This document shows positions 1-12,104 of a stretch of 64,000 bases of DNA, in pieces (the stretch's first letter is position 1; every line of letters begins with the position of its first letter). Under the pieces are notes generated by a model that saw nothing but the letters and a program-made list of their open reading frames with translations, was not told the origin of the DNA and ran no database searches. Both the position numbers and the translations under genes were made by a program. This DNA comes from Polytrichum commune (taxonomy: Eukaryota > Streptophyta > Polytrichopsida > Polytrichales > Polytrichaceae): positions 36,727,180 to 36,791,179 of the forward strand of contig OX485808.1 in the NCBI GenBank assembly GCA_950295325.1, read 5' to 3'.

Positions 1-1119
1 GATCCTGATGTCTCTAGAGAGATTCACAACTGGGCACACATGGAGGATTTTTATGTTGCCGAAGACTAGTTTGAAATGAATGACCTCGACCTTCAATCGC
101 CTACTAATCCTAGAGAATTGGTAATTCAATTTCGCCTTCATCCTTTATGATTTTTAGTTATTTCTTTATTTTGTTTTTTCTTTAATGAACCGATCATTCA
201 TCTTGCAGACTCGCAAGTTCTTTATCAAAGTACTTGTGCGCAATGTATCGGTTTTGAATGTCCGGACTTCGGACTTCGAAGATATGGATTATAATATCAA
301 ACGAGATGGTTGGCTCAATAGCTTCACGGATGTGAAAAAACCAATCCATAAGGGATGACGGGGTGCCTTGGAGAGGAGCTCGTGAAAAACGTCCCGAGTT
401 CTTCTCCATCATTTTCTCCGCCCTCACGGACAAGGACAACATTATATTTGATTGGCAATGTGGCGTTGATTCGATCTTAACTTTTCTTGTTTTTCTTGCC
501 CTTGTTTTATTATGTTTTAACTTATTTCATATTTTGTTTATCTCACGTGCATTTTCTTATCCTCACCTATTGGCATTGTCTTGTTCTAGGAGGTTCCATC
601 ATTGCATGTCGCTCCATTCAACGCCATATTGTGGCGCTTGACTCGGATATTGATGTCTTCAAGTCCATCCTCCTTCCCATTCGTGAGCCTGAGCAAGAAC
701 ACACCTCTCAACACGCCGCCCCTCGACGAGGCTCAATATTTGCTCCTCCTCCCCGGAAGATGGCCAAGCGCAATTTCGATTTGCACTGTGAGTAAGTTCG
801 TTCTTGTATTCTACATTTTTTGCATTTTCATCTCTTCGTCTAGGACATTTCGACTTTAGCTGACATTTTTTTATCTTCCTTCATGTGCAGAGTTCAAAAT
901 GATAGCACCATCCGCGTTCTTAATGCGGACATGTTCTCTACGCCTTCGACTACGTTTGAGCTTCCTTCCTATGCTGCTCAGTTTGCCAATCTCTTGGCGG
1001 AAGCACCCTCCCCGCCTCCTAGTCGCACCCGCCCTTTTAACAAACTAGTATTAGATTTCCTAGACATAGAGGCCGAGCAGGCTGAGGATAGTGATAGACA
1101 TGCTAGTCCACATTCTTGA
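1..1119 (+). pseudogene. 3' part of a decayed multi-exon gene with an N6/N4 DNA methyltransferase-like core
   Basis: Four exon-like blocks can be followed: 1-120, 209 to about 473, about 590-788 and about 891-1119. Introns run 121-208 (GTAATT to TTGCAG), about 474-589 (ending TTGTTCTAG) and about 789-890 (GTGAGT to GTGCAG). The third block reads GGSIIACRSIQRHIVALDSD after FDWQCGV, which resembles the S-adenosylmethionine-binding motif of N6/N4-type DNA methylases (a glycine-rich loop followed by an acidic residue after the next strand). PWRGAREKRPEFF precedes it. Several breaks show it is dead. There is an in-frame TAG at about 88-90. The frame changes near 350-362. The expected donor after CGV reads AT instead of GT. 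The catalytic DPPY/W-type motif would lie upstream, outside or at the edge of the window. The last block ends at a TGA at 1117-1119 after an acidic tail. The exon structure is clear; the methyltransferase assignment is inference from motif resemblance. Confidence 0.5.
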
Positions 1120-2040
1120 CTACGCCTTGTTATGATGACACATTTTCCATCCCATATGTATTGTCTTTTTTCAGTTCCTCTTAATATTATTTGTTGAATT
1201 TCCATTCACCTTTTGCAAACCCCTGTCAACTTCTTATTCATCTTATGTTGGCGTTGAATTCCATTTTCTGAAAATGTTTGGGCTCACAACTGTACTCTTT
1301 GGTGGTTGAGTTGAAATGTTTCAAATTCGTGTGGTGGACCATGAATGTATAGTGTAGAGGGTTCGGCCACAAATTTTGTTTCGCTAAGTGGTTTCGGTTG
1401 GACAAGTTCGATCTCAAGTTAAGGGGTTGGATCTCAAGCTTAGGGGGTTGGAGGTTTGGGGTTCGGTTTAATCACAAAAGTTTTGGTTGGCTAAGTGGTT
1501 TCGGTTGGACAAGTTCAATCTCAAGTTAAGGGGTTGGATCTCAAGTTTAGGGTGTTGGGGGTTGGGGGTTGGGGGTTGGGGGTTCGGTATATTTACAAAA
1601 CAATTGTTTGGCTAAGTTGTGTCGGTTGGACGGGTTGGATCTCAAGTTAAGGGGTTGGGGGTAGGCATTAGATTTTTGCATGTGGCATTATAGTCATCAT
1701 CCCATAGATTGCATCCCGATCATAATATTTATTCTTAGCTATGATCCCCCAATCAAGCGGGGATTCACCTCATTAATATAGTGCAATCGGGACAAATATC
1801 ATCCCAATGATGGTCAAATCCCCCAAGCCTTTTTCACATTCATATACTTCCAAGCCTATGCGCTACATATCTAATGTTGGTGGGTGGCAAGTGTTTGTTG
1901 GGAAGCTCTCTTCGGCCATTGAAGAAGGTTGGATGTTGTATCTTGAAGGTTCAGCCCCTCCCCCCCCCCCCTACATTTGCATGTTGTTTTTTATTTCACA
2001 ATGTGCCTACACTAAGGGCTGTGATCGGAAATGTTAGTTG
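1120..2040. other. non-coding stretch with diverged GGTTGG-rich short repeats
   Basis: No credible gene. Between about 1380 and 1660 a loose tandem repeat is visible, in which GGTTGGACAAGTTCGATCTC and AAGGGGTTGG recur about three times with TTCGGTT spacers. The rest shows no pattern I can name. Confidence 0.5.
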
Positions 2041-2056
2041 GATCCTGTGGGTAGGC

Positions 2057-2404
2057 TAAGGTCTCGGATCCGAGACCTTAGAGAATTCGGCCATTGAACC
2101 AGGTTGTGAAGTTTTTTGGGTGAAACCTGTGGGTGGGTAAGGTCTCGGATCCGAGACCTTACCCGATTTGGCCACTGGACCAGGTTGTGAAGTATTTTGG
2201 GTGAATCCTGTGGGTGGGTAAGGTCTCGGATCCGAGACCTTGGAGGATTCGGCCATTGGACCAGGTTGTGAAGTGTTTTGGGTGAGTCCTGTGGGTGGGT
2301 AAGGTCTCGGATCCGAGACCTTAGAGGATTCGGCCATTAGACCAGGTTGTGAATTTTTTTGGATGAATCATGTTTGTAGGTAAGGTCTCGGATCCGAGAC
2401 CTTA
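2057..2404. repeat. 81-bp tandem repeat centred on a perfect palindrome (5 units)
   Basis: Five copies of a perfect palindrome (half-site AAGGTCTCGGA followed by its exact reverse complement, 22 bp) begin at about 2058, 2139, 2220, 2301 and 2382, spaced exactly 81 bp. In the second unit the palindrome extends to 30 bp (2135-2164). The spacers are similar but less conserved (CATTGGACCAGGTTGTGAAG and GGGTGAATCCTGTGGGTGGG). Because 81 is a multiple of three, the minus strand stays open and encodes a 27-residue repeat, which is probably incidental. The conservation of the palindromes compared with the spacers suggests either selection, gene conversion or recent amplification. Confidence 0.9.
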
Positions 2405-2409
2405 GAGGT

Positions 2410-3060
2410 TGAAGGTGAGGGTTTTGAATGTAGGTGCTTAATACTTGAAATCTGCTATTGTGAGGGTAGGTTCTTTATACTTGACATCTGGTATTGTGAG
2501 GGTAGGTGCTTTATACTTGAAATCTTGTATTGTGAGGGTTTAGGCCAGAATTAGGACTTGTGAGGTTGAATGTTTGTGTTTCAATGTGAGTGCTTTATAT
2601 TTGAAATCAGGTTTTGTGAGGGTATGTGCTTAATACTTGAATTCTGGTATTGTGAGGGTTTAGGCCACTATACTTGAAATCTGGTTTTGTGAGGGTAGGT
2701 TCTTTGTACTTGAGATCTGGTATTCTGAGGGTAGGTGCTTTATACTTGAAATCTGGTATTGTGAGGGTTTAGGCCAGAATTAGGACTTGTGAGGTTGAAT
2801 GTTTGTGTTTCAATGTGAGTGCTTTATACTTGAAATCTGGATTTGTGAGGGTAGGTGCTTAATACTTGGATTCTGGTATTGTAAGGGTTTAGGCCAGAAT
2901 TAGGACTTGTGAGGTTGAATGTTTGTGTTTCAATGTGAGTGCTTTATACTTGAAATCAGGTTTTGTGAGGGTGGGTGCTTAATACTTGAATTATGGTATT
3001 GTGAGGGTTTAGGCCAGAATTTAGACTTGTGAGTTTGAATGTTTGTTTTTGGCTACGCTA
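2410..3060. repeat. complex tandem repeat (about 55-60 and 120 bp periods)
   Basis: Sub-units of the type TACTTGAAATCTGGTATTG followed by TGAGGGTAGGTGCTT alternate with a longer block (TTTAGGCCAGAATTAGGACT ... TTTGTGTTTCAATGTGAGTG). The long block occurs at about 2531, 2761, 2882 and 3001, so the last copies have a period of about 120 bp. No coding potential. Confidence 0.85.
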
Positions 3061-3650
3061 AGGACTGAATTGGAAGGCTGTTATGGTGCGACGAAGATTT
3101 ATGGCATGTTCTTTGGATCATTTTACCCATATTGGACATGCCCGGCAGATAGGGTGTAGATGGCCCTAAACTTGAGTATATAGCTACTTGAACTGACTAT
3201 CCATTTTTGTAAGTCTTGAGGTTGGCTACATTTTTGTTGACCAATAAAATATTTTGTGTATGGTATTTTGATTTCAATTTGGTGACGTCAGCCCTAATTT
3301 AATATGATACATTTGAAACATATACTATAAGATGTTTGATAACAAATGCAATCTTGCACGCCTATAGGATCCGTTGGTTTCTCGAACAATTATGGGTTAT
3401 TATGTCCACGGGAATGGGGTACCTTTCCAAATATAGAATTTAAACTATCTCTAATTCCACGGAAATAGGCATTGCTTCTCCTAAAATTACCCAACAAAAT
3501 CTAAATTTTCCACTCTCCACTCTTCGCTCTCCGCTCTACGCTCACATAGCTAAATCCCCCGTCTAAGGCTTTAATTAATGGATATATCCTATTTGTTGAT
3601 GCATTGATTCTTGCATAATCTTGTGGGTAATTGTTGTGAAAAGGTACCAA
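3061..3650. other. no recognisable feature
   Basis: AT-rich sequence without a credible open frame, repeat or motif. Confidence 0.4.
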
Positions 3651-5950
3651 AATGCCAAAAATGAAGATGGTGATTACAATCTTGGAAAAATGCCCGAATG
3701 ACTGTAAGTTGAACTAAGAGGATTTAAATTTGAGATTATTGCAAAGCATAATATATGACATTTACAAACGATGTGGTATTCATAGACATTACCCTAGATT
3801 TTATCCTAAAAATTAGTCATTGACAATTTGCCAAGTTATTGAGCTTCGTGACTAATTGAAGGATGGAATTAGAGTGATAGAAGTCCACATGCACCTAGGA
3901 TGGAAATCACATACGACCAAGAAAACACAAGGAATCAAAAGAACGGAGATTAAGCTTAATAAAGAAGGAATGAAGGGATGGAAAGACCTAGATTGTTATT
4001 CTAATCCTTCATCCAATGTGACATTAACCCTTATAGATATTAGCTTAGTCTTCCTTGTGATCCAATACCCAAGGTTGTTTTTGTTTGAGTATTTGAGTGA
4101 TAGCAAAAACCTAACTACAATGACCCATCATTTTCGAAGAATCTATGGAATATACCTCAACTCAATAAAGAACAATCCGAAAGATCAAGACATGTAACTG
4201 GTTGGACTTGGAAACACTAGAATTTTGACAGAAATAATCTCCCCGGACACTGATTTGTATGTATTTTGGGTCTGGTTGAGGTGAGTGCAAGATGCCGTCA
4301 AGAATCATGTTGTCGCACAAGGTCAGAGTCAAACACTGTGAGAAACTTAGGATTGCAAGCAACGAATGCCCCAAGTGATCCGTCTATCTTCATGTCACTG
4401 ATAAATCGTAAATTCATTTACACGCATACAACCCATTTTTATTTTTGAAGAAATCAAATACCTCAAAGGTGGAGTTAGCAGCTTACTTCTTGTACTCATT
4501 CAGAAGTCGGAAAACATGTGAGTTGACCTTCTCGGAAATGTAGGCTGTCGCTCAATGCTGGATGTGCACAAATAAGAGCACACCATCGATAGAGAAGATT
4601 GCAGAAACTATTGCAGATGAGGTAGACGTGCCCAATTCGGTTACTAATCTTAGTCCAACACGTATATTTGAGTGGTATGTGGTGAGATGTGGTTTCAAGA
4701 ATGACCATAACAAAAAGGACACATGTTTATAAGAGATTGGATTACGTGTTCAAATTTTGTTAACTCATTCTAGACTCGATAGTCGGAAACAATGACCATT
4801 TAAGACCCATGTACCGTAAGACAAAGGATACTGCAGAAAGCCCAGAACTAGCCTTTGAGAAAATAGTCCAGATATTCACTTGTAGGTGCCTTCACCAAGG
4901 GTCACCTCTGGCCTACACCCACGTCTCTCCTTTTATTCCCCTCTTTTCGGCAAAAGACGATGGTGACAATTCCCCCTTTGAATTTGGACAAGATTCACAT
5001 TGTTTGTGAAGTAAGCGGGCCTAATTATATTACTTATCTTAATCAAACACCTATATTGGAGTGGTATGTGGTTAAGCGTGGATTTAAGAACGGACACCGA
5101 AAAGGGCATCATGTGTTTTAAAAAAGGTCAAACTATGTGTTCAAAAGACGTTAATCATTCTAGTTCATTAGTCAACATGATTGGGGTGACCTATATGATC
5201 GTTGAACAAAATAAACAAATCTCTACTTTGATAATGAATAAGATATTCAAATGAGCTCCATAAACTATGAGGAAGAATAGGCTACAACCTCAATTTGGAT
5301 TTGCTAAGATCATTTTGCACTATTCAAGTGTTTAATGTTTTGGGAGAAGTGGGAAATTTTAAAACATGTGAGTATACTAGAGGTTGTGTGGAATCATTTG
5401 AGCACTAATGTACATTCATTTTGTGGGCTAGGTACCAAATGTACATTACTAAAATAGCCTTTCTGAGACCGTCTTGATGTACTTCTAGTCCCATAAGCCA
5501 TTTGACTTCCCGGACCTTAATAGTAATTCCAATTCATTAGAATGATCCTTTAATTTGACCATATATAATTTGGGTTGGGAGTTGGTTGTTTTACATACAA
5601 AACTTTCCATGTTCGGTAAGTTTTCAGTGTATGCTTGGAGTCGGTGTGAGTTCTCATCACACTATTCACACACCATTTGCAGAGAACACTTATAATGAAC
5701 GTTTGTTTCCTTCAAAATTGAATGTGATGATGGAAAAGAAGAGACTCAGCTATCTTCTTAAATGTATCTTAAGAAAGAAAGAGATAATTCTTTTTTCATA
5801 CATAATTGCAAGTTTCCACAAAGAAACGATGATGAGGATGAGAAGAGGTGAACTTGGTGAAAGAAACCATATTTTCATGTTTCATCAAATACTGCGACAA
5901 TTTCTTGTGTGTGCCATGTCTTGAGTGCAAAAACTTCCCTGTACTGAGTA
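3650..5950 (+). repeat. interspersed repeat family B, copy 1
   Basis: The block from GAATGCCCGAATGACTGTAA to about 5660 is matched, in the same order and orientation, at 32650-33990. The match is interrupted: about 650 bp here (about 4560-5205) is missing from the other copy. Inside that extra part, 4610-4730 and 5005-5130 are similar to each other, so it contains its own tandem duplication. Short pieces of the family also appear at 17930-18070 and 36130-36300. No protein family was recognised in any frame, so this is probably a decayed or non-autonomous mobile element. Confidence 0.7.
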
Positions 5951-5984
5951 ATTGACATGCATCAAAGACCCAGACTCGGCTATA

Positions 5985-8900
5985 ACAAAATCCTCAGATA
6001 TTTCATGCAGATAACTCCATTGATTGAACGCACATGCTTGTGATACTGTATGATTTGCTAAACAAGCTACACCATTTATGGTATTTAATTAGTGTCACGT
6101 ACACTATTTGCGAAGGGCCTAAACTAGATGCCTAGAGGTTTTAAAATGTCACAAACACAAATTGTTAATAAGATTTCATTTGTCAACATAAGTAAAATAT
6201 TTAAGTGAAAAAGTATGTACATTTTGACATGTAGAGTAGCACATTGGGATATATTAGACGATAATCTTGCAAATTTAGTATGCAAGAAGAAGATGTTTTT
6301 GAGCGTGTTAATGGCAAGTGTCATATGTATACATTTTAGTATGCAAGTTGAAGATAACTTAAGAATACTAATGGCAAGTGTCATTTGTGTAAACTTTAGT
6401 CAACTTGTAAACCATTGTGTAAAATGTGCATGCACATCATAACACTATTGAATATGCTCATGTCAAGATATTAGTAAGCGCACTTGAACGCCAAGTGTCA
6501 TGAGTTGACACTTATGGTGAGGATGTTAATCATCAACATAACCTAGGATATGCCTCAAAATACAGCAAGGGACACTAAATACCATAAATAATGTAATACA
6601 CTAATACACGCAATACAATTGCCTTTGCAAATAGGCTACCCCTTTACACATGCAAATTACCTTGGGTGAAAACCATATTAAAAAAAACCTTGAAACTTTG
6701 TTTATTCATCTATATGGCACCCACATTAGAAATAAGTACTATTGTATTAGATTACTGTGGTAGCAAATGCTATAAATAGTGTAGAATGTTGATATATTAG
6801 TGTGGGCCAACCTAATTGCAGATATCAGTGCAAAAAACCACTTTGCTGACATTTATCTGTTATCTTCCCTACACAAAATTTGCATGTGTGGTGGCATTTG
6901 ACGGGGGTTTTGGAACTTTGCTTGTGGAGATCTTGTCGCTGTGAACCATAGCTATAAAAAGGGCGCTCAGTTTTATCCTTACTACACGTACACTAAAATT
7001 GTCCTATTAGTACAGTGGGCTAGAGTAATTCTGTATACTAATCACATTAGTTTTGAACCCATGCTATATCTCTTAGTTTGAAATTTGTGTGGCTTAAAAA
7101 ATCACATCATGAATTCATTGTCCAGAATTATAGACAAAAACAAAAGAAGGGGGAAAAAAAGAGTTGGGCATTGTTTGAAAATGACATGATTGAAAGCCTA
7201 ACTTCAAATTTGAAGTCCCAATCACAGGTAGAGTGGATTTGTGGAAGCTTAAAATTGTTAGGGTAACTTTGTCAACTTTTGGTGGGTCCACACTCTGGAA
7301 GAATGTGACTAGTATTGGGAGCCACGAATTTTTATGTTGTAAAATCTATCAATTCAAAAATTCAATATGCCTCAGACGAAAGCCCTTATGGTGGGCCCCT
7401 ATGGCCCACTCCTTCGAGAGGCCTTGGGGCTACCTTGGGCTTGTCTGGCCAAAGGCTCACCCCCATTCATGCTCTGTTCTTTATACAACGAAGTAGCTTT
7501 GAGGCAAGTGGGGCACACTTACTCATATGCTTGCCATAACATTACTCAAATGCATTCTCTCTCTTCTCTTTCTATTTCTAAGTATTGCAATGCAAGGAGA
7601 CTTAGATTCAGTTTGGCCAGCTATAGATTCCGGCATCCTAGCTCTTTATGCCCAAATCTTATATGGCAATTTGCTAGGCCCATGGAACAATGTAGACCTT
7701 GAGTAATACTAAGGCCCAAGATTGACAATCCTCCCGAAAAATAGAAACCTATGTGTAGCCAACGACATGGTTATTTTCTTAATGATATCAAAGAAATTGA
7801 AGTGACCTTAAAATAGAGGCTCCACACAATATGAACTTTTGAGTTCAATATAATGTAGGTTGTTATAAATCCATGAAATTGACGTTGTATTATTGCTAAG
7901 ATACCATGGTATCGATCATATATTACACTTGTCTATGGTTTCGTAATAAGAAGAAAATTATCATGTTGTTGTTGAGTGCAAATCTATTTTTGTGTAAGTA
8001 TTGTTTTGTATTGTGGATTTCTAAAATTTCTTAAAGGCTAATTTGCATTGCAATGAACTATTGGCTTTACCTTTTGAGATGGCTTTTAAATTGAGCCAAA
8101 GTTTGGCCTTAGTTGGACAACTAACTAGATTTGACCATGTGTAAAGGACAATCATGGGGCATAGCACTATGTGGACAAGCTTGTTAATTTATAATAAGCA
8201 CATGATACATGAAATGACTCACCTCAACCTCTAAAGTAATTGGAAGGTACTACAAATTATGCACAATTAGAAAAATACGTAATTAAATGGGTTGTTTAAT
8301 TGCTTGTCACCAAGATAATATCCCTCAAAAAATTATACCCTTGCTACATGTGGTTCCCGGAAGTCACACTAAGTGTTTCCCTCCGGGGTGGTTGTGACAA
8401 TATGTCTAAAGTATGTGGGTGTTCTCCAACTTTTTCCAATGAGAGTTACTCAAAAAACCATATATCACAATAACAAATCATTGATAGAGTATCAACAAAA
8501 ATTAGATTGAAAATTGGACCTCCCCTTCATATAGGTATGGTCATCGGAAGTGCATGTTTGTTGATTCCTTAACTAAATACGAGGTGAGATCCTTGGACTT
8601 GTGTTCACTATGAGTAAGGAAAAGTTTATAAAATTGGAAGACTTAACCTCATAATATCCTTTTATACAAACCCCTACATATTCAGTGTTTTAAATTGTAT
8701 ATTTACTTATTATGTATGATAATGATTCTAACTCCTTAGTCTCCAAGATGGCCGATCCAAAGTTTTTTTTAATGTTGATATGGTGTATTTGAGGTACATA
8801 CTTCCATGTTGAGCTAATTGTGTATGATCCTATCTAAAACAACTCCATTGTTCAAGTGCACTTCTTGAATCAGCTGAATACTTATTATAATTGAGTAGTT

Positions 8901-10060
8901 TTGTTCAAACACTCCATAGAGGTTTTCTTCAAAGCTCTTATTTAAGCAAATATGGACACATTCACAAAACCTGAACTTTTTGGTTGCCTTAATTTCATGG
9001 GCGGATCCGTCAATAGACTTTTATTGTACCTGATTTTGTGGGAGATGTATGAATCCTCCATAATTATTTGAATGCATCGCTATCAAAATATGACGGAAAA
9101 ACTAAAATATTTATTTTTTGAAGTTAAATGGGATGCACAAGGATATTACAACGAACAACTCTTGATCCCTACAAAGATTTAAGTGAAAGTGATTCAAAAT
9201 TATATACTAACTTTGAGTTTTGTGGAAAATATCATAAAGTGTTTTAAAGGACTTATTGTTTACAAAACCAAGCAGTGTATGTTTTCAAAATCAATTAAAA
9301 ACAATACACATATTTTGGAATACAATGCAAGTGGTGTGCAAGTAGGTGATATTGAGCAAGTCATTGTCTAATATCTATGTAAACTGTGATAAAATTACAT
9401 TTTTTTTTATGATGCCTGCAAGTTTCATATTCAACAAACATGTAACAAAATTCCAAGTTCAATATGTTTAAGGTTATGAAATTTACATCCAACCCCAAAT
9501 TTAGCCATTTTGCTTTTGAGCATTACTTTTGATGATAAGTTAGGAAGTTGGACTTAGTCCAATTTTACTTAAAGTATTGGCTTCAACTCATAAGTCTTTT
9601 TCAACTCTTAAATCAAAATCAGACTAAGAAAGGGTTTACACATAGATTTTTTGGTCCACTACAACAACAACAAAAATTGGGAACTTGAGGTGATTTGCAC
9701 TTCATAAGTGTTGGAAACTCAAGTCTTAGACTAAAGTCATTCACGCATTGTAAGTGTTGGCAATGGCGAGTTGGCCTTAAATTCTGCCTTCCAAAGACAG
9801 TTGCATCAAACATCCATAATAGTCAATACTAAACAATGTGGTTGTAGTATTTTCTTATTGCCGGTGCAACTTACAGGCAGTACAGACAGTGTACAGACAG
9901 TGGGTGCAGGGAAACGTGTGCAGACAGTGGGCGGCAAATTCGAGGGGTTGGTGGTAACCCTAACCTCTACACGAGGCGGCGAGGCCTACATATATAATAG
10001 CAAGAGACCTGCACTTGGACCTGGACCCAAGGAAGGCGTACCTGTTGGTAACTGTTGAGT
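5985..10060 (+). repeat. interspersed repeat family A, copy 1 (about 4 kb)
   Basis: From TATAACAAAATCCTCAGATA to GGAAGGCGTACCTGTTGG the sequence is colinear with 12105-14240 (copy 2, lacking about 2 kb of the middle) and with 37390-43640 (copy 3, interrupted by insertions). Only short, unrelated open frames exist, and these differ between copies, so the family is non-coding. All copies share a TATAAA box followed by a conserved downstream stretch. The 3' end (9940-10050) is duplicated again at 10270-10378. Best read as a non-autonomous retroelement or long LTR; termini were not defined. Confidence 0.75.
6953..6960 (+). promoter_or_regulatory. TATA box conserved in repeat family A, copy 1
   Basis: GCTATAAAAAGGGCGCTC occurs here and, with small changes, at 13091 and 39585 in the other two copies. 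About 25-35 bp downstream lies a conserved TATCCTTACTACACGTACAC stretch, the distance expected for a transcription start. Promoter activity is inferred. Confidence 0.4.
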
Positions 10061-12104
10061 TTCAGCTAATTAGGCTTGGGATCCGGGTTCCATAGTTGAC
10101 TTAGAGTAGGTTTCCATGTAGGGTAGTTGCTCACCATATTTTAGAAAATAATGGGTTGGAGGTGTTCTCATGTATTTAAGCGCAATCAAATTCTAGCATA
10201 TACAATTGCATCAAATATTATAATATACTTCATGGTGGTAAACATTGTAATATATTTCATTAGCATTATCAATTTCTAGGTGTTGGTGGTAACCCTACAC
10301 TCTACACGAGGCCTACATAATGCAAATTTGGAGCAAGAGACTTGCACTTGGACCTGGACCCAAGGAAGGCGTAACCACCGAATTTTTTTTCACTTTTTAA
10401 TGGGAGGTGAAATGGCTATGTTGATGTTATTTTACATTTCAATTTTGGCTATGTGAAGAGATTAGGAAATTGTAAATATTGCGATGAAATGTGTGGTAGA
10501 ATAAAATTTCTGCTATCTTAAAATGGCCATAGAGAATTGCAAATGTGATACTTGTTTGAATGGCTTTTGGAACTTTAGCTAAGTGAAAAAAAAACAAAAT
10601 ATTGCAAGGTCACTATTGGAACAAGAAAATGCAGCAATACATATGCGAAATTACATCCCACACATCTTTGCATAAACAAATTAGGAGGAAACCACTTCTT
10701 TGTTCATAATGGCATGCATTGCTAATAAGCCATGTGAGACATAGGCTCTTAAAAGTAGAAAGTTATAGGGTTTAGGGTTTAGAACGCCAAAAAATTGCAA
10801 CAACTCCTTCATGGGTGAATACTTTGTCATAGGCCTTCCAAATTGCAACAAATGAAAGGTGACTGCCCCGGGTAGGGCACTCATACATGTATTTAATAAC
10901 CCATCTGCAACGGAAGGGTATTTATCATGGGGCTATTTATCTAAGAAATTGGAATTCTTTACACCCTAACATTACAGATAAATCTAATTTTTTTCATTTT
11001 AGATGACCCTATTTGTATTTATAAAGTCGCAAGTGAACTAGTTTCTAGTACCCTATGTTCCTTATAATTTTTATGTTTGACCCCATGCATGACGAATCAT
11101 AGGACTCTTGAAAGTTTGTAGTGAAAATTCAATAAACCATGTCTAGACTGAAGACATCAAACAATGTACCAAAACATAAAAACTTGAAGTATTATTAGGA
11201 CCTCCTATTGTTCCAAAACATAAAAACTTGAAGCATTATTTGGACCTCCTATTGTTCCAAAACATACATCAAACAATGTTCAAATCAAACAAACTTGAAG
11301 CAAGCAAACTTAAGAGAAGCACCAAAATAAAAATATGAATATCTAAGCTCAATTTGATTATCAACTCTTGTGTTTTAGAACACATTGGATAGCAACAAAA
11401 TTCATTTTTGTGTTTAGGAACACATTGGATAGCAACATAACTTAGAAGTATTATACCTTGAACAACATTTACAAGACATTTACAGGGTGTTCATCCATGT
11501 GCCGGCAAAGTTCGGCAATTTTGCAACTTTGAGGTCTTCAAGAGCCGTGAGTTGAAGTGGACAAAATCCAAGAGCATTAGATGAGATCTAATGCTACCAT
11601 GAAGCGCCCCTCGTTGTCTCCCTAATGAAATTCCATAATGAAATTCCATAAGTTGGTGTTGTTACCTATTTGTAAAAAAATACTAGTAAAGAGATAAAAC
11701 GGTTTATCTTTGAATCAAAAATCAAAATAAGAGAGTGAAAAGTCTCAATATAACGAATATAACCAAAACCCTCGTCATCCAAATTTTTCATTCGGGAATT
11801 TGGATTGAAAATGGATAGTTTTTCATCCATTGACCACCATAAAATGCATTGTATACCTCTGCCTCAATATTTTTTATCTCTACCTACTATTCCCAACCCT
11901 ATTTTAGATTGAAAGAATTAGATAAATTGATGCATTATATGGTACCCTTATTTTTTTATACACACAACTTTGTAATTGAAGAGGTGCTTCATTATATCGA
12001 AGAATTGTATAAATTTTCTCACAAATGAATAAAAAATACCCTACATTCTTTCTCACATGGTTTAATAAATTTTCACGAGTGCCCTACCCAAGGTGATTGC
12101 CATT
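10061..12104. other. inter-repeat region without genes
   Basis: It contains the duplicated tail of repeat A (10270-10378). A piece beginning GAGTAGGTTTCCATGTAGGG at about 10098 resembles the terminal sequence of the inverted-repeat elements at 16528 and 45588. Two short direct duplications (11190-11270 and 11370-11430) are also present. A plant-type telomere-like doublet GGGTTTAGGGTTTAG lies at about 10768. No credible coding region. Confidence 0.5.

Noticed and set aside
2056-2337. Minus-strand frame encoding a 27-residue repeat
   Set aside because: An 81-bp tandem repeat automatically gives a 27-residue repeat; no start context, no other evidence of expression.
2057-2404. CRISPR-like array (regular repeats and spacers)
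   Set aside because: Spacers are similar to each other rather than unique, and the context is a plant nuclear genome.
3856-4197. 113-codon open frame in repeat B copy 1
   Set aside because: The equivalent region of copy 2 keeps only part of it, with different ends, and no domain is recognisable.
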